From positions 1-60,538 of the forward strand of contig FCOD02000035.1 of assembly GCA_001544655.2 (NCBI GenBank): 60,538 bases of DNA, written 5' to 3'. The position numbers and the translations under genes are program-made. This DNA is from Caballeronia turbans. GTDB taxonomy: Bacteria; Pseudomonadota; Gammaproteobacteria; Burkholderiales; Burkholderiaceae. This document shows positions 8,110-16,863 of the stretch, one piece after another; within the stretch, counting starts at the first letter, position 1, and every line of letters begins with the position of its first letter. The notes below the pieces were generated by a model. The model made no database searches. It saw only the letters and a program-made list of their open reading frames with translations, and was not told where the DNA came from.

Positions 8110-9558
8110 ATGGAATATCGTCACTTCATCGGCAACGCATGGCGCGCGGGCGACAACGGCGAATCGCTCGATGTCATCGACCCCAGCACGGGCGAGCCGT
8201 TCGCGGCGATCGCGCGCGGCAATGCCGCCGATGTCGACCGCGCTGTCGCCGCCGCACGCGACGCAATGGGCGAGGCGCTCGACGGTCCGTGGGCGAAGCG
8301 CTCGCCGGTCGAGCGCGCGAATCTGCTGTTCGCGTATGCAGCGGCGGTGCTGGAGAACGCCGACGAACTCGCGCGGCTCGAAGCGCGCGACACCGGCAAG
8401 GCGCTCAAGACCGCGCGCACCGACGCGGCCGTGCTCGCGCGCTATCTGCAGTACTACGCCGGCTGCGTCGACAAGCTGCATGGCGAGACGCTGCCCTATA
8501 CGACGGGCTTCACGGTGCTGACGGTGCGCGAGCCGATAGGCGTGACGGGGCACATCATCCCGTGGAATTACCCGATGCAGATCTATGGCCGCAGCGTCGG
8601 CGCATCGCTCGCGGCGGGCAACGCGTGCGTGATCAAGCCGGCGGAAGACGCCAGCCTGTCGATCCTGCGTCTCGCCGAAATCGCCGCCGACATCGGCTTT
8701 CCGGCGGGCGCGATCAACGTCGTCACGGGTCTGGGCAGCGAAGCGGGCGCGGCGTTGTCGGCGAACGGCGGCATCGGCCATATTTCGTTCACCGGCTCGA
8801 GCGCGACGGGCGCGCTGGTCGGACGCACGGCGGCGGAGCGTCATTGCCCGAGCGTGCTCGAACTCGGCGGCAAGTCGCCGCAACTCCTGTTCGACGATGC
8901 CGATCTCGACGAAGCCTTGCCCGTGATTCTCAACGCGATCATCCAGAACGCCGGGCAGACGTGCTCGGCGGGCAGCCGCCTGCTGGTTCAGCGCGGCATC
9001 TACGAGACGGTGATCGAACGTCTGACGCAGCGTTTCGAAGCGCTGCGCTCCGGCCCGCCCGCGATGGACCTCGACATGGGCCCGCTCGTCAACGCGAAGC
9101 AGCAGGCGCGCGTGCGCAGCATGGTCGAGCAGGCAGAGGCCGAAGGCATTCGCGTGGCGGCGCGCGGCAGGATCGTCGTGGAGGCGTCGCGCAACGGCTT
9201 TTTCCAGGAGGCGGTCCTGTTCCGCGACGTGCCGCCGCAAAGCCGCCTCGCGCAAGAAGAAGTTTTCGGACCGGTGCTCGCGGCGATGCCCTTCGACGAT
9301 GAAGCCGAAGCCGTGAAGCTCGCCAACGGGACGCATTACGGCCTCGTCGCGGGCGTGTGGACGCGCGACGGCTCGCGTGGCTTGCGTCTCGCGCGCAAGC
9401 TGCAGGCGGGGCAGGTCTTCGTGAACAACTACGGCGCGGGCGGCGGCGTCGAGTTGCCGTTCGGCGGCGTGAAGGCGAGCGGCCACGGACGCGAGAAGGG
9501 CTTCGAGGCGCTCTATGGTTTCACGAGTCTGAAGACCATCGCGATCAGGCACGGCTGA
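8110..9558 (+). CDS. NAD(P)-dependent aldehyde dehydrogenase
   Basis: A 482-residue enzyme of the ALDH superfamily. Visible are the NAD-binding segment IIPWNYPMQ, the general-base motif LELGGKSPQ and the catalytic-cysteine motif NAGQTCSAGSR. It should oxidise an aldehyde to the acid in the cytoplasm. The ATG is 2 bp after the tartrate dehydrogenase stop and its GGAG overlaps that stop, so the two are translationally coupled. It may oxidise a semialdehyde made in the same hydroxy-acid pathway, but the substrate is unproven. Confidence 0.93.
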   Translation: MEYRHFIGNAWRAGDNGESLDVIDPSTGEPFAAIARGNAADVDRAVAAARDAMGEALDGPWAKRSPVERANLLFAYAAAVLENADELARLEARDTGKALKTARTDAAVLARYLQYYAGCVDKLHGETLPYTTGFTVLTVREPIGVTGHIIPWNYPMQIYGRSVGASLAAGNACVIKPAEDASLSILRLAEIAADIGFPAGAINVVTGLGSEAGAALSANGGIGHISFTGSSATGALVGRTAAERHCPSVLELGGKSPQLLFDDADLDEALPVILNAIIQNAGQTCSAGSRLLVQRGIYETVIERLTQRFEALRSGPPAMDLDMGPLVNAKQQARVRSMVEQAEAEGIRVAARGRIVVEASRNGFFQEAVLFRDVPPQSRLAQEEVFGPVLAAMPFDDEAEAVKLANGTHYGLVAGVWTRDGSRGLRLARKLQAGQVFVNNYGAGGGVELPFGGVKASGHGREKGFEALYGFTSLKTIAIRHG

Positions 9559-9581
9559 GTCTCGCGCGGCCTCACATCATC

Positions 9582-10415
9582 ATGGCGACTCTCAACATCA
9601 TCGGCGCGGGGCGCGTCGGCGCGACGCTCGGCAATCTGATCGTCGCGAACCGCGTGCTCGATATCGGCGACGTATGCGACAGCGATATCGCGCATGCGCG
9701 TGACGCGGTCGATTTCATCGGCGCGGGCCGCGCGCTCGACGACATCGCCGCGATGCGCCCCGCCGATATCTGGCTGCTGTCGGTGCCCGACATGCGCATC
9801 GCGGAAGTGGCGCAGTCGCTCGCGGGGCATCGCAGGGACGACATGCCGTCGATTGCGGTGCATTGCAGCGGCGCGCTCGACACGGACACGCTCGCGCCCT
9901 TGCGCGCGCTCGGCTGGAATGTCGCGAGCGTGCATCCGATGCTGAGCTTCGCCAATCCCGGCACGGCCGTGTTTCAGTTCGAAGGCACGCCGTGCGGGCT
10001 CGAAGGCGACCGGGCCGCGCGTGCCGCATGGAGCGAGATTCTCGCGGCCATCGGCGCGCGCTGTTTCGATATCGAGCCGGGCAGCAAGGCGCTCTATCAC
10101 GCGGCGGCGGTCGTCGCGTCGAACTTTCTGCCGATACTCGCGGCGATGTCCGTCGAGATGTGGCAGGCGGCGGGCATTCCGCAGCCGCTCATCGAGGACA
10201 TGATGCATACGCTGTCGCGCAATGCGGCCGCGAACATCGTCGCGCTCGGGCCGAAGGATGCGTTGACGGGCCCGGCCGCGCGCGGCGATCGCGCGGTCGT
10301 CGAAGCGCAGTCGCAGGCTATCGGCGCGTGGGACGCGGTATCGCGCGACGCGTATGACGCGCTCTCGACGCTCGCGATGCGGCTCGCGCAAACGGGCAAA
10401 GTGCGCGAGGCATGA
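9582..10415 (+). CDS. DUF2520 / Rossmann-like oxidoreductase
   Basis: The 277-residue protein starts with a Rossmann dinucleotide motif (LNIIGAGRVGATLGNLI), followed by an NAD-binding half (to about residue 125, with SVHPMLSF) and an all-helical half containing LYHAAAVVASNFLPIL and the GPAARGDRAVVEAQ stretch characteristic of DUF2520 proteins. These resemble ketopantoate reductase/pyrroline-5-carboxylate reductase folds, but their reaction is not established. It starts 23 bp after the aldehyde dehydrogenase, and its stop overlaps the next start by ATGA, so it belongs to the same operon. Confidence 0.85.
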   Translation: MATLNIIGAGRVGATLGNLIVANRVLDIGDVCDSDIAHARDAVDFIGAGRALDDIAAMRPADIWLLSVPDMRIAEVAQSLAGHRRDDMPSIAVHCSGALDTDTLAPLRALGWNVASVHPMLSFANPGTAVFQFEGTPCGLEGDRAARAAWSEILAAIGARCFDIEPGSKALYHAAAVVASNFLPILAAMSVEMWQAAGIPQPLIEDMMHTLSRNAAANIVALGPKDALTGPAARGDRAVVEAQSQAIGAWDAVSRDAYDALSTLAMRLAQTGKVREA

Positions 10416-10874
10416 GGCTTACGCTCGACAGCGCGCTGTCGAGCGCCGATCTGCGCGAACTCGCGCGCCGCACGCTGCCGCGCTTCGTGTTCGAGTTCAT
10501 CGACGGCGGCGCGGAAGACGAGATCACGCTCGCGGCGAATCGCGCGGCGTTCGAACGCCGCGCGCTCGAGCCTCGAATCGCTGCATGCGGTGCGTCGCGC
10601 GCTCGGGCCGGGCACGGAATTGCTCATCGATTCGGGCATCCGGCGCGGCGTCGATATCGTAAAGGCGGTGGCGCTCGGCGCGCAGGCGGCGGCGATCGCG
10701 CGTCCCGTGCTGTTCGGCGCGGCCATCGGCGGCGACCAAGGCGCGCTCTGCGCCATCGACATCCTGCTCGATGAAGCAAAACGCGCGATGACGCTGTGCG
10801 GCACGCCGAACGTCGATGCGATCCGCGCGGGCGATGTGATCGCTTCGTCACGTCCCGTTGCCTTCGAAACATAG
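10412..10874 (+). pseudogene. FMN-dependent alpha-hydroxy-acid dehydrogenase (lactate/glycolate/mandelate type), internally deleted
   Basis: The first about 52 codons, starting at the ATGA overlap at 10412, read as the family's N terminus (DLRELARRTLPRFVFEFIDG). From about 10570, in another frame, the sequence reads as the C terminus: SSLESLHAVRRALGP, then the FMN-phosphate region TELLIDSGIRRGVDIVKA and LGAQAAAIARPVLFG, to the TAG at 10874. The central about 210-230 codons, holding most of the TIM barrel and the catalytic His region, are missing, and the two parts are out of frame. Family members are about 360-390 residues. The join near CTCGAGCCTCGA contains a short direct repeat, consistent with a microhomology deletion. 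No functional enzyme can be made. An assembly error is the alternative. Confidence 0.88.
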
Positions 10875-10942
10875 ACGCGACGTCGCCAGAAGGATTGGGC
10901 TCGTCGTTCCTTCAGAGACACCGCTCTTTCGCCCGAAACCGC

Positions 10943-11800
10943 TTAAACCGCGAAGTCCGTCGAGCTTGACAGCGCCTTCCAGCTTTCCGTTTCCGCCGCG
11001 ACATACGCGTTCTTTTCCGCTATAGCCTTCAGCGTGTCGGTGCCGAGCGCGAGACGCAGCGGCGGTGTTTGCGCATCGGCGAGCGTGACGAGCGCGGTCG
11101 CGAGCTTCTCGGGATCGCCCGGCTGATTGTGATTCATGCCGGCAGCGAAGCGCCGCACGTTGCCCGAAGTCGCATCGTAGTCGTCGATGATTTCCTTGCC
11201 GACGAGAAGCGACGACGCATCCAGAAAGTCCGTGCGAAAGTAGCCCGGCTCGACGACGGTCGCGTGAATGCCGAGCGGCTTCAACTCCGCATGCAACGCT
11301 TCGGTGATGCCTTCGACGGCGAACTTCGTCGAGCTATAGACGCCGAAGCCCGCTGCCGCGCGATAACCGCCGATCGACGACATGTTCATGACATGCCCGC
11401 CGCGCTGCTTGCGCATGACGGGCAGCACGGCGCGCGTCACGTTGAGCAGGCCGAAGACGTTGGTGTCGTACATGCGGCGCACATCGGCATCGCTCGATTC
11501 TTCGACGGCCGCGAGCAGCCCGAAGCCCGCATTGTTGATCAGCACGTCGATACGGCCGAACTTCGCGACGGCGGCTTCGACGGCCGCCTTGGCCTGCGCT
11601 TCGCTCGTGACGTCGAGCGCGACCGGCAGCAGGGCGGGCGATTCGCCGAGACGCTCGACGATCGCTTCGACATTGCGGCCCGCGGCGACGACCGCGTTGC
11701 CGTCGTCGAGCGCCGCGCGGGCGATCAGCGCGCCGAGGCCGCGCGACGCGCCCGTGATGAACCAGACCCGCTTGTATTGCTGTTGAATGGCGTTGCTCAT
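10943..11800 (-). CDS. Short-chain dehydrogenase/reductase (SDR)
   Basis: A 285-residue classical SDR with the cofactor motif TGASRGLG (residues 17-24), the NNAG motif (89-92), an active-site serine at about 141-142 and YSSTK (Tyr155, Lys159). The ATG at 11800 follows CGGAG at a good distance; the frame is open to 11860, but that extra segment is non-conserved. It probably acts as an NAD(P)-dependent carbonyl reductase or alcohol dehydrogenase; the substrate is unknown. It is divergent from a LysR, a very common SDR/LysR pairing in Burkholderiaceae, so it is likely that regulator's target. Confidence 0.93.
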   Translation of the reverse strand: MSNAIQQQYKRVWFITGASRGLGALIARAALDDGNAVVAAGRNVEAIVERLGESPALLPVALDVTSEAQAKAAVEAAVAKFGRIDVLINNAGFGLLAAVEESSDADVRRMYDTNVFGLLNVTRAVLPVMRKQRGGHVMNMSSIGGYRAAAGFGVYSSTKFAVEGITEALHAELKPLGIHATVVEPGYFRTDFLDASSLLVGKEIIDDYDATSGNVRRFAAGMNHNQPGDPEKLATALVTLADAQTPPLRLALGTDTLKAIAEKNAYVAAETESWKALSSSTDFAV

Positions 11801-11850
11801 GATGTGCTCCGTTGTGCCGGTGGTGAAGGTGAAACGAAGCATAGGACGTC

Positions 11851-11910
11851 CGATTCGCACGAACTAGCCGCCGAACGCTAGACTGATAATCAACCTGAAT
11901 TTGCGAATCG
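11851..11910. promoter_or_regulatory. Inverted repeat pair in SDR/LysR divergent region
   Basis: CGATTCGCA (11851-11859) and TGCGAATCG (11902-11910) are perfect 9-bp inverted copies whose centres are 51 bp apart, close to five helical turns. They flank the divergent promoters, so LysR binding at both with looping is possible. This is inferred from position and symmetry. Confidence 0.4.
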
Positions 11911-11919
11911 AGGCGCTTC

Positions 11920-12855
11920 ATGAACGAGGTCCGCGCGATTTCGATCTTCGTGCGCGCCGCCACGCTCGGCAATTTGCGGCGTGCGGCCATTGATCAGGGG
12001 ATTTCGCCGCAAGCCGCGAGTCACGCGGTGATGCAGCTCGAAAAGTCGCTGGGCGTGCGCCTGTTTCATCGCACGACGCGCAAGCTCTCGCTGACCGAGG
12101 AAGGGCAGCGGCTCCTGCAAAGTGTCGAGCCGGCGCTCGCAATGCTCACATCGGCCATTGCGGATGCGAGGAGCGCGAAGGAAGTCATCGCCGGTCCGTT
12201 GCGCATCAGCGCGCCGAAAGCGCTCGCGCGCGCGTTGTGGCCGTCGGTGCTGGCGTTCGCGCGGCTTTATCCGGACGTCGGACTCGACGTGCGTTTCGAC
12301 GACCATTTCACCGATCTCGTGGAAGAACGCGCCGATGTCGGATTGCGTGGCGGCTCGCCGCCCTCAGGCGGCGCGATTGCACGGCGGCTCGTGCCGATCC
12401 AGCTGATCGTGTGCGGGTCGCCCGCGTATATCGAACGATATGGCGCGCCGCGTACCGTCGACGATCTATCCTCGCATCGTTGCACCGGTTATCGGCGTGC
12501 GAACACCGGCAAGCAGGCGCCGTGGGAATTCATGATCGGCGATGAAATCGTCTACCGCGAGGTCGCGGCGGCGCTTTGCGCGAACGATATCGATGCGGAA
12601 ACCGACGCGGTGCTCGCCGGTGTCGCGATCGGCCAGCTCGGGAGTTTTTCGGCGGTGACGCATATCCGCGAAGGGCGGCTCGTGCCCTTGCTCACGCGGC
12701 ATCTGACACAGCGCGAATCGATTTATATCTACTACCGGCATCGGACGGAGCAACCGTTGCGCGTGCGAACGTTCATTGACTTCATGATCGAAAAGCTCGC
12801 GGACAACGGCGATTTCTTCCTGTCGCCCGCCGAATTGCGCGCGTATGCGAAATGA
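11920..12855 (+). CDS. LysR family transcriptional regulator
   Basis: A 311-residue LysR with an N-terminal winged helix-turn-helix (ISIFVRAATLGNLRRAAIDQ through about residue 60) and an effector domain of the CrgA/DsdC-like single-domain type that ends LVPLLTRHLTQRESIYIYYR. The recognition helix reads SPQAASHAVMQLEKSLG, using His where most LysRs have Ser or Thr. It is divergent from the SDR gene, which it probably controls. Confidence 0.9.
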   Translation: MNEVRAISIFVRAATLGNLRRAAIDQGISPQAASHAVMQLEKSLGVRLFHRTTRKLSLTEEGQRLLQSVEPALAMLTSAIADARSAKEVIAGPLRISAPKALARALWPSVLAFARLYPDVGLDVRFDDHFTDLVEERADVGLRGGSPPSGGAIARRLVPIQLIVCGSPAYIERYGAPRTVDDLSSHRCTGYRRANTGKQAPWEFMIGDEIVYREVAAALCANDIDAETDAVLAGVAIGQLGSFSAVTHIREGRLVPLLTRHLTQRESIYIYYRHRTEQPLRVRTFIDFMIEKLADNGDFFLSPAELRAYAK

Positions 12856-12958
12856 ACGGCCCGAATCCCTGCGATCTCGCGAACCCGCGACTAGAATTCA
12901 TCGTGCCTTCGTTTCACCCAAGCCCATCAAGCCAATCAAGCCAACCTGGAGCCAAGCG

Positions 12959-13324
12959 ATGAAAACGATCAATGCGCTCAGATTTGCCGCCGTTGCATCA
13001 GCGATTGCCTTCTCCGTCAACGTGTGGTCACAGACCAGCGATGCGGCCTCGACTCAGTCCGCTACGCCGTCGGCGAGCGCCGGAACCTCGAAGTCCGCGG
13101 CCCGCAAGGCCAATCGGGCTCTCAGCAAGAAGGTGTCCCAGGCGCTGCAGAAAGGCGGCGTCGAATTGAACGGCATCAACGTGATCGCGAAGAACGGCGC
13201 AATCACGCTCGCCGGACATGCCGCGGATGCGGAGCAGATCGACAAGGCCGCTTCGATCGCGAAGGGCGTGAGCGGCGTCACGTCCGTGAAGAATGTTCTG
13301 ACGATTCAGGAAGGCGGGCAGTAG
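12959..13324 (+). CDS. BON domain protein, exported
   Basis: The 121-residue protein has a Sec signal peptide (about residues 1-24, ending VNVWSQ), an Ala/Ser/Thr-rich linker, and one BON domain (about 55-118: VSQALQKGGVELNGINVIAK and GAITLAGHAADAEQIDKAAS, then GVTSVKNVL). BON domains bind phospholipid membranes and occur in periplasmic stress proteins such as OsmY. The ATG at 12959 follows TGGAG and starts the signal peptide; the longer open frame from 12845 would bury it. A periplasmic envelope-stress role is likely. Confidence 0.88.
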   Translation: MKTINALRFAAVASAIAFSVNVWSQTSDAASTQSATPSASAGTSKSAARKANRALSKKVSQALQKGGVELNGINVIAKNGAITLAGHAADAEQIDKAASIAKGVSGVTSVKNVLTIQEGGQ

Positions 13325-13333
13325 GCGCTCGCA

Positions 13334-13363
13334 CGCGAGCACGACGAAACGCGCGTGCTCGCG
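13334..13363. terminator. Strong hairpin after the BON gene (possible terminator)
   Basis: Perfect 10-bp arms (CGCGAGCACG and CGTGCTCGCG, 13334-13343 and 13354-13363) enclose a 10-nt loop just after the BON stop. There is no T-run, so it is a terminator-like or mRNA-stabilising hairpin rather than a clear intrinsic terminator. Confidence 0.4.
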
Positions 13364-13369
13364 CGTGTC

Positions 13370-14172
13370 ATGAACTCGTTCGCTGACGTTCACGAGCCGG
13401 AGCGCCAGCGCCTGCCGTTTCGCGAATCGCTGCTCGCGATGCTCGGCATCGCCTTCGTCACGATGCTGGTCGCGCTCGATCAGACCATCGTCGGCACCGC
13501 AATGCCGCGCATCATCGCCGAGCTGAAGGGCTCCGATCTGTACGCGTGGGTCGCGACCTCGTACATGCTCGCCTCCGTCATCACGATTCCGATTTTCGGG
13601 CGGCTCGGTGACCTCTACGGGCGCAAGCTCTTTTGCTCGCGGCCATCGTGCTGCTCAGGCTGGCGTCCGTGTTATGCGGATTCGCGCGCAGCATGCTGTT
13701 TCCCGTCATTGCACGCGGTGTGCAGGGCATCGGCGGCGGTATCCTGCTCGGCACGGTATTCGCCGCCGTCGCCGATCTCTTTTCCCGATCCGAAGCTGCG
13801 TTTGCGCTGGCTCGTGCTCGTCACGTCGACATTCGGCGCTCGGCACCGCGATCACGGGCGCGCTGCTCGGGCATTTCTACGCGAAACGTGCATCGTCCGC
13901 TGGATTCGTATCAGGCGACGCAGTGGCTCAAATCGTTCGCGAGCCCCGATTTGCTGATCGACCGTGCGGAACAGTCAGCGCTGATCGAACGGCTTGTAGC
14001 TGCTGGCCAGCCGGGCGACGCGATGACGCACTCGGCGCGCATGGCGCTCGTCGCGTCGATTCACGTCGGGCTTGTCGTGGCCGCGATGGCGGCGTTCGTC
14101 GGCTTGTGTCTCGCGTGGTTCGTGCCCGCGGTGCGAGTCGTGTACGGCGATGCGAAACAGCAGGGCGTTTGA
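13370..14172 (+). pseudogene. DHA2-family (EmrB/QacA) MFS multidrug efflux pump, multiply broken
   Basis: The start matches a DHA2 exporter (GIAFVTMLVALDQTIVGTAM; GRLGDLYGRKLF). The coding sense then jumps frame near 13625 (LLAAIVLLRLASVLCGFARS), again near 13790 (PDPKLRLRWLVLVTSTFG), and again near 13840 (ALGTAITGALLGHFY). It then skips most of the protein and ends in frame with the family C terminus (LDSYQATQWLKSF, MTHSARMALVASIHVGLVV) at 14172. Family length is about 480-510 residues; only about 265 codons remain. At least three frameshifts plus a large deletion mean it is dead. One frameshift is an extra T in a TTTT run. Confidence 0.9.
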
Positions 14173-14199
14173 TGCCTGGTCGCCGTGAGCGTTGCACGG

Positions 14200-14571
14200 T
14201 CAGCGTTTTCGCCTTTCGTCACCGAGCGCTTTGACGATCATTTTGGTCGGCGCACTGGTGGCGAGCCGCTGAATTTCCGAAACGTGGACCCAGCGGCACC
14301 GCGAGATTTCATTGCTCGCGCGCGGCTTCGCGCGTTTCGGCACATCGCAGAAAAAGACGTGATGATGCTTCTGCCTTCCGCGATGCTGGAACAGAAATTT
14401 AGCCGACTTGCCCGCAAGACGCGTTTCCTCCTTGAGCTCGCGCAGTGCGGCATCCGGCAAATCCTCGCCCCGTTTGAGCATGCCGCCGGGCAGCGCCCAT
14501 TTGGTGCGACGTCGCGCAACCAGCAAAATCCGGTTGCCCTTTCGACAGATGACCGTGGCTCGCTTCCTCAA
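14200..14571 (-). CDS. Nudix hydrolase (TTG start preferred)
   Basis: The 123-residue protein carries the Nudix box GGMLKRGEDLPDAALRELKE followed by ET, with the metal-binding RELKEE glutamates. The glycine normally found two residues after EE is replaced (ETRL instead of ExGL). It should hydrolyse a nucleoside diphosphate linked to another group, with Mg2+. The TTG at 14571 is chosen because GGAG lies five bases upstream and RKRATVICRKGNRILLVARR is a typical Nudix start. An ATG at 14670 would add 33 residues of AT-richer, non-conserved sequence. It is divergent from the CHAD gene. Confidence 0.82.
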   Translation of the reverse strand: MRKRATVICRKGNRILLVARRRTKWALPGGMLKRGEDLPDAALRELKEETRLAGKSAKFLFQHRGRQKHHHVFFCDVPKRAKPRASNEISRCRWVHVSEIQRLATSAPTKMIVKALGDERRKR

Positions 14572-14786
14572 GCTGGCTCCGAATATGTGATTCTGTTCGT
14601 TTGAATCTGCAGGCGCGTCCAAGTGTACCCAACAGCTTTTTTGTTGTGGAGCGTTCCTTGACAGCGGCATTTCCCGTATCGCGAACCCAGCAAGACGTGT
14701 TCCGCTTTTCGTGCCTTGTTTTGGGGCAAGCGCGGCGGCGGGTATGCATGTTGCATGTGGATGGTACTGCGCAACGGGAAACGATC

Positions 14787-15611
14787 ATGGCTTCGAATGG
14801 CAGTGCGCGCGCGAGGAGCGAAACAGCGGAAACTAAATTTGGTGAACTGGCATCGCCGTTGGTCGAAGAGGCGCTGCGGCATGCGTCCACGCTCGACGGG
14901 AACGCGGACCCCGAGGTGCTGCACAAGCTGCGCGTCGCGTTGCGACGGCTTCGCACATTGTTCTGGGCTTACAGCCCCTTGCTGGAAGACGAATTCGACA
15001 CGCATCAGCGCGCGTTGCTCAAGTATCTGGCGACGTCGGCGGGCAGGGCGCGCGACTGGGATATTTTGCTGAAGCTGCTGGACGAACTCCATGTGGAAGG
15101 GCTCGACGACTCCGTGAAGGCGCGTCGTGCGGCGGTGCTCGCGACCAGCATCGAAACCATTGCGAACGCGGACGTAAAGCATGTGTTGCTGACGGGCGTG
15201 AAGGAGGCGAATCAGCAGCTCAACACGGGGCATAGTCGCGTGCCGGTCGAACGGTTTGCAAAGAAGCGGATCGGCGCGGCGCGCGGTCAGTTGAAAAAGC
15301 GCATCAAGCGGGCGCTGCGCGCGAAGCGATCCGACTATGCCGCTTATCACGAAGTGCGCAAGGCCGGAAAGAAGGTGCGCTATCTGCTCGAATTTTTCGG
15401 GGATGTCTCGCCCGGCATGCGTGACAGTGTGAAGAGCCTTAAGCGGCTGCAAAAGCGTTTCGGCGCGTTGAACGACGTGGTCGCGAGTCGCGGTCTGCTT
15501 TCCGGCTCGGAAGGGGCGTTTCCCGATGACGTCGATACCAAGCCGGCGATACGGGCACTCAAAAGCGAGCAGAAGCATCGCTTCAAGTCCGCGAGAAAGG
15601 CGATACGCTGA
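14787..15611 (+). CDS. CHAD domain protein
   Basis: The 274-residue protein is basic and helical, with conserved His/Arg patterns of the CHAD domain (EVLHKLRVALRRLRTLFWAY near residues 45-65; YHEVRKAGKKVRYLLEFFGD near 190-210; LKRLQKRFGALNDV). CHAD domains bind inorganic polyphosphate and are often found on polyphosphate granules. The ATG at 14787 is preferred; an in-frame ATG at 14748 and open sequence to 14601 are possible but unlike the family. No polyphosphate kinase is nearby. Confidence 0.9.
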   Translation: MASNGSARARSETAETKFGELASPLVEEALRHASTLDGNADPEVLHKLRVALRRLRTLFWAYSPLLEDEFDTHQRALLKYLATSAGRARDWDILLKLLDELHVEGLDDSVKARRAAVLATSIETIANADVKHVLLTGVKEANQQLNTGHSRVPVERFAKKRIGAARGQLKKRIKRALRAKRSDYAAYHEVRKAGKKVRYLLEFFGDVSPGMRDSVKSLKRLQKRFGALNDVVASRGLLSGSEGAFPDDVDTKPAIRALKSEQKHRFKSARKAIR

Positions 15612-15703
15612 CGGCGGCGCCGTCGCGGGCGCGGGTCGCCTGTCGATCGCAAAGATGTCACACTGGCCGCATCAAATGATCGCTCACTTCACGGAGCCGC
15701 ATC

Positions 15704-16453
15704 ATGGAGCGCAACGAATACGTTCTTTTCAAGGGCACGGTGACGCTCGGCGTGCCCTATCTCCAGAATTACAAGGGCGATCCGCACTATGTGATCGTCG
15801 GCGAAGATACGAATGGCAAGCCGTTCAATATCGTCACCAATGTGAAATCGGACAGCTCACTGACGGGGCCGGCGGGCTATCTCGTGCTGTATCTCTGGAA
15901 TCAATACTTCGATCACCCGATGACCGCCGATCTCGTCCGGCTGCCTGCCGGTGTCGCCACGTCGAACTTCCCGAAGCTCGATTATGTGCATGACACGCGT
16001 CTCCTGGATCTCGGCGCGATGCGTCCGATCCCGCTCGATACCAAAGACGAGCACAACGATATCAATGCGCTTCTCAACGAGATGCTGCAACTCGACATGT
16101 CGGCCGACGGCGTCGACTATGTCTACAAGACGCCCGCTTATAGCGACGATCGCCTCGGATGGAAACCCGCGAAAGACGTCACCGTCTACGGCTTCGGCTT
16201 TCTGTTCGAACCGGGGAAAGACGGCTTGCACGAAACGCACATGAATCAGGGCAACCCGAAGCGGGGCAAGGGCAGCCCGGTCAAGGACCACTCGAACGAG
16301 AACGGCGTGTTTCAGGACGGCGCGGTGATGGTCGAAGTGGACGGCAAGTTCCAGGCGCTTTTCGTCGCGTTTCAGACGCAGCTCGTGCCGACCGATAATC
16401 GCGGCCGTCCGATACCGGGGCAGTCTCATCCGATACTGGATGGCACGAAGTGA
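15704..16453 (+). CDS. DUF2278 family protein (YukJ-like)
   Basis: The 249-residue cytoplasmic-looking protein matches DUF2278: a short N-terminal strand, the YVIVGEDTNGKPFNIVTNVK segment, a middle TPAYSDDRLGWK region, and the hallmark HMNQGNPKRG motif followed by DGAVMV. The function of the family is not established. GGAG lies seven bases before the ATG. It stands alone in the + direction between CHAD and a small unknown gene. Confidence 0.85.
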   Translation: MERNEYVLFKGTVTLGVPYLQNYKGDPHYVIVGEDTNGKPFNIVTNVKSDSSLTGPAGYLVLYLWNQYFDHPMTADLVRLPAGVATSNFPKLDYVHDTRLLDLGAMRPIPLDTKDEHNDINALLNEMLQLDMSADGVDYVYKTPAYSDDRLGWKPAKDVTVYGFGFLFEPGKDGLHETHMNQGNPKRGKGSPVKDHSNENGVFQDGAVMVEVDGKFQALFVAFQTQLVPTDNRGRPIPGQSHPILDGTK

Positions 16454-16626
16454 TTGCATGAAGCGCTTCGCGGGCCCAGGCTACCGGCGCCGTCTTCGTC
16501 CCATGCGGAAAGCCGCCTCAACGCGCCAAACAGGTGCCGCCTGCTATGCATTGCAGAAACCCTTGTTTGTCCAAACGTTTTTGACAGCCTAGAGTCGAGT
16601 CATCCGTGCATTCGAGGAGGCGTACC

Positions 16627-16851
16627 ATGCCGCACTTCCTGACTCAATATTGGCAGGCGCTGTCGGCGCCGGCCGGGCGCGTGCGTAAGCACTTCACGAA
16701 AGAAGGGGCGGCACACGAGGCGCACGCCGTCAGCGAAACTACGCGCGCGGAACAGCTCGAGCACATTTCCGCTTATGCACGCGCGGGCTATTTCAACATG
16801 GGCTATACCGTCGATGCGTTTCAGCTGCCCGGCGAGCCGCCGCTGCACTGA
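16627..16851 (+). CDS. Small hypothetical protein
   Basis: A 74-residue product starting MPHFLTQYWQALSAPAGRVR, with a basic N-terminal half and an acidic/aromatic tail (ARAGYFNMGYTVDAFQLPGE). GGAGG lies six bases before the ATG, a strong ribosome-binding site, and a promoter-like TTGACA sits upstream near 16579. No signal peptide or known domain is seen. It ends 48 bp before the convergent FMN reductase stop, with a hairpin between. Likely a real small gene; function unknown. Confidence 0.6.
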   Translation: MPHFLTQYWQALSAPAGRVRKHFTKEGAAHEAHAVSETTRAEQLEHISAYARAGYFNMGYTVDAFQLPGEPPLH

Positions 16852-16863
16852 AACGAAGCGGAA

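Noticed and set aside
14571-14670. N-terminal extension of the Nudix protein to the ATG at 14670
   Set aside because: The added 33 residues are unlike the family and the ATG has poor ribosome-binding spacing, whereas the TTG at 14571 has GGAG five bases away. The longer form is not fully excluded.
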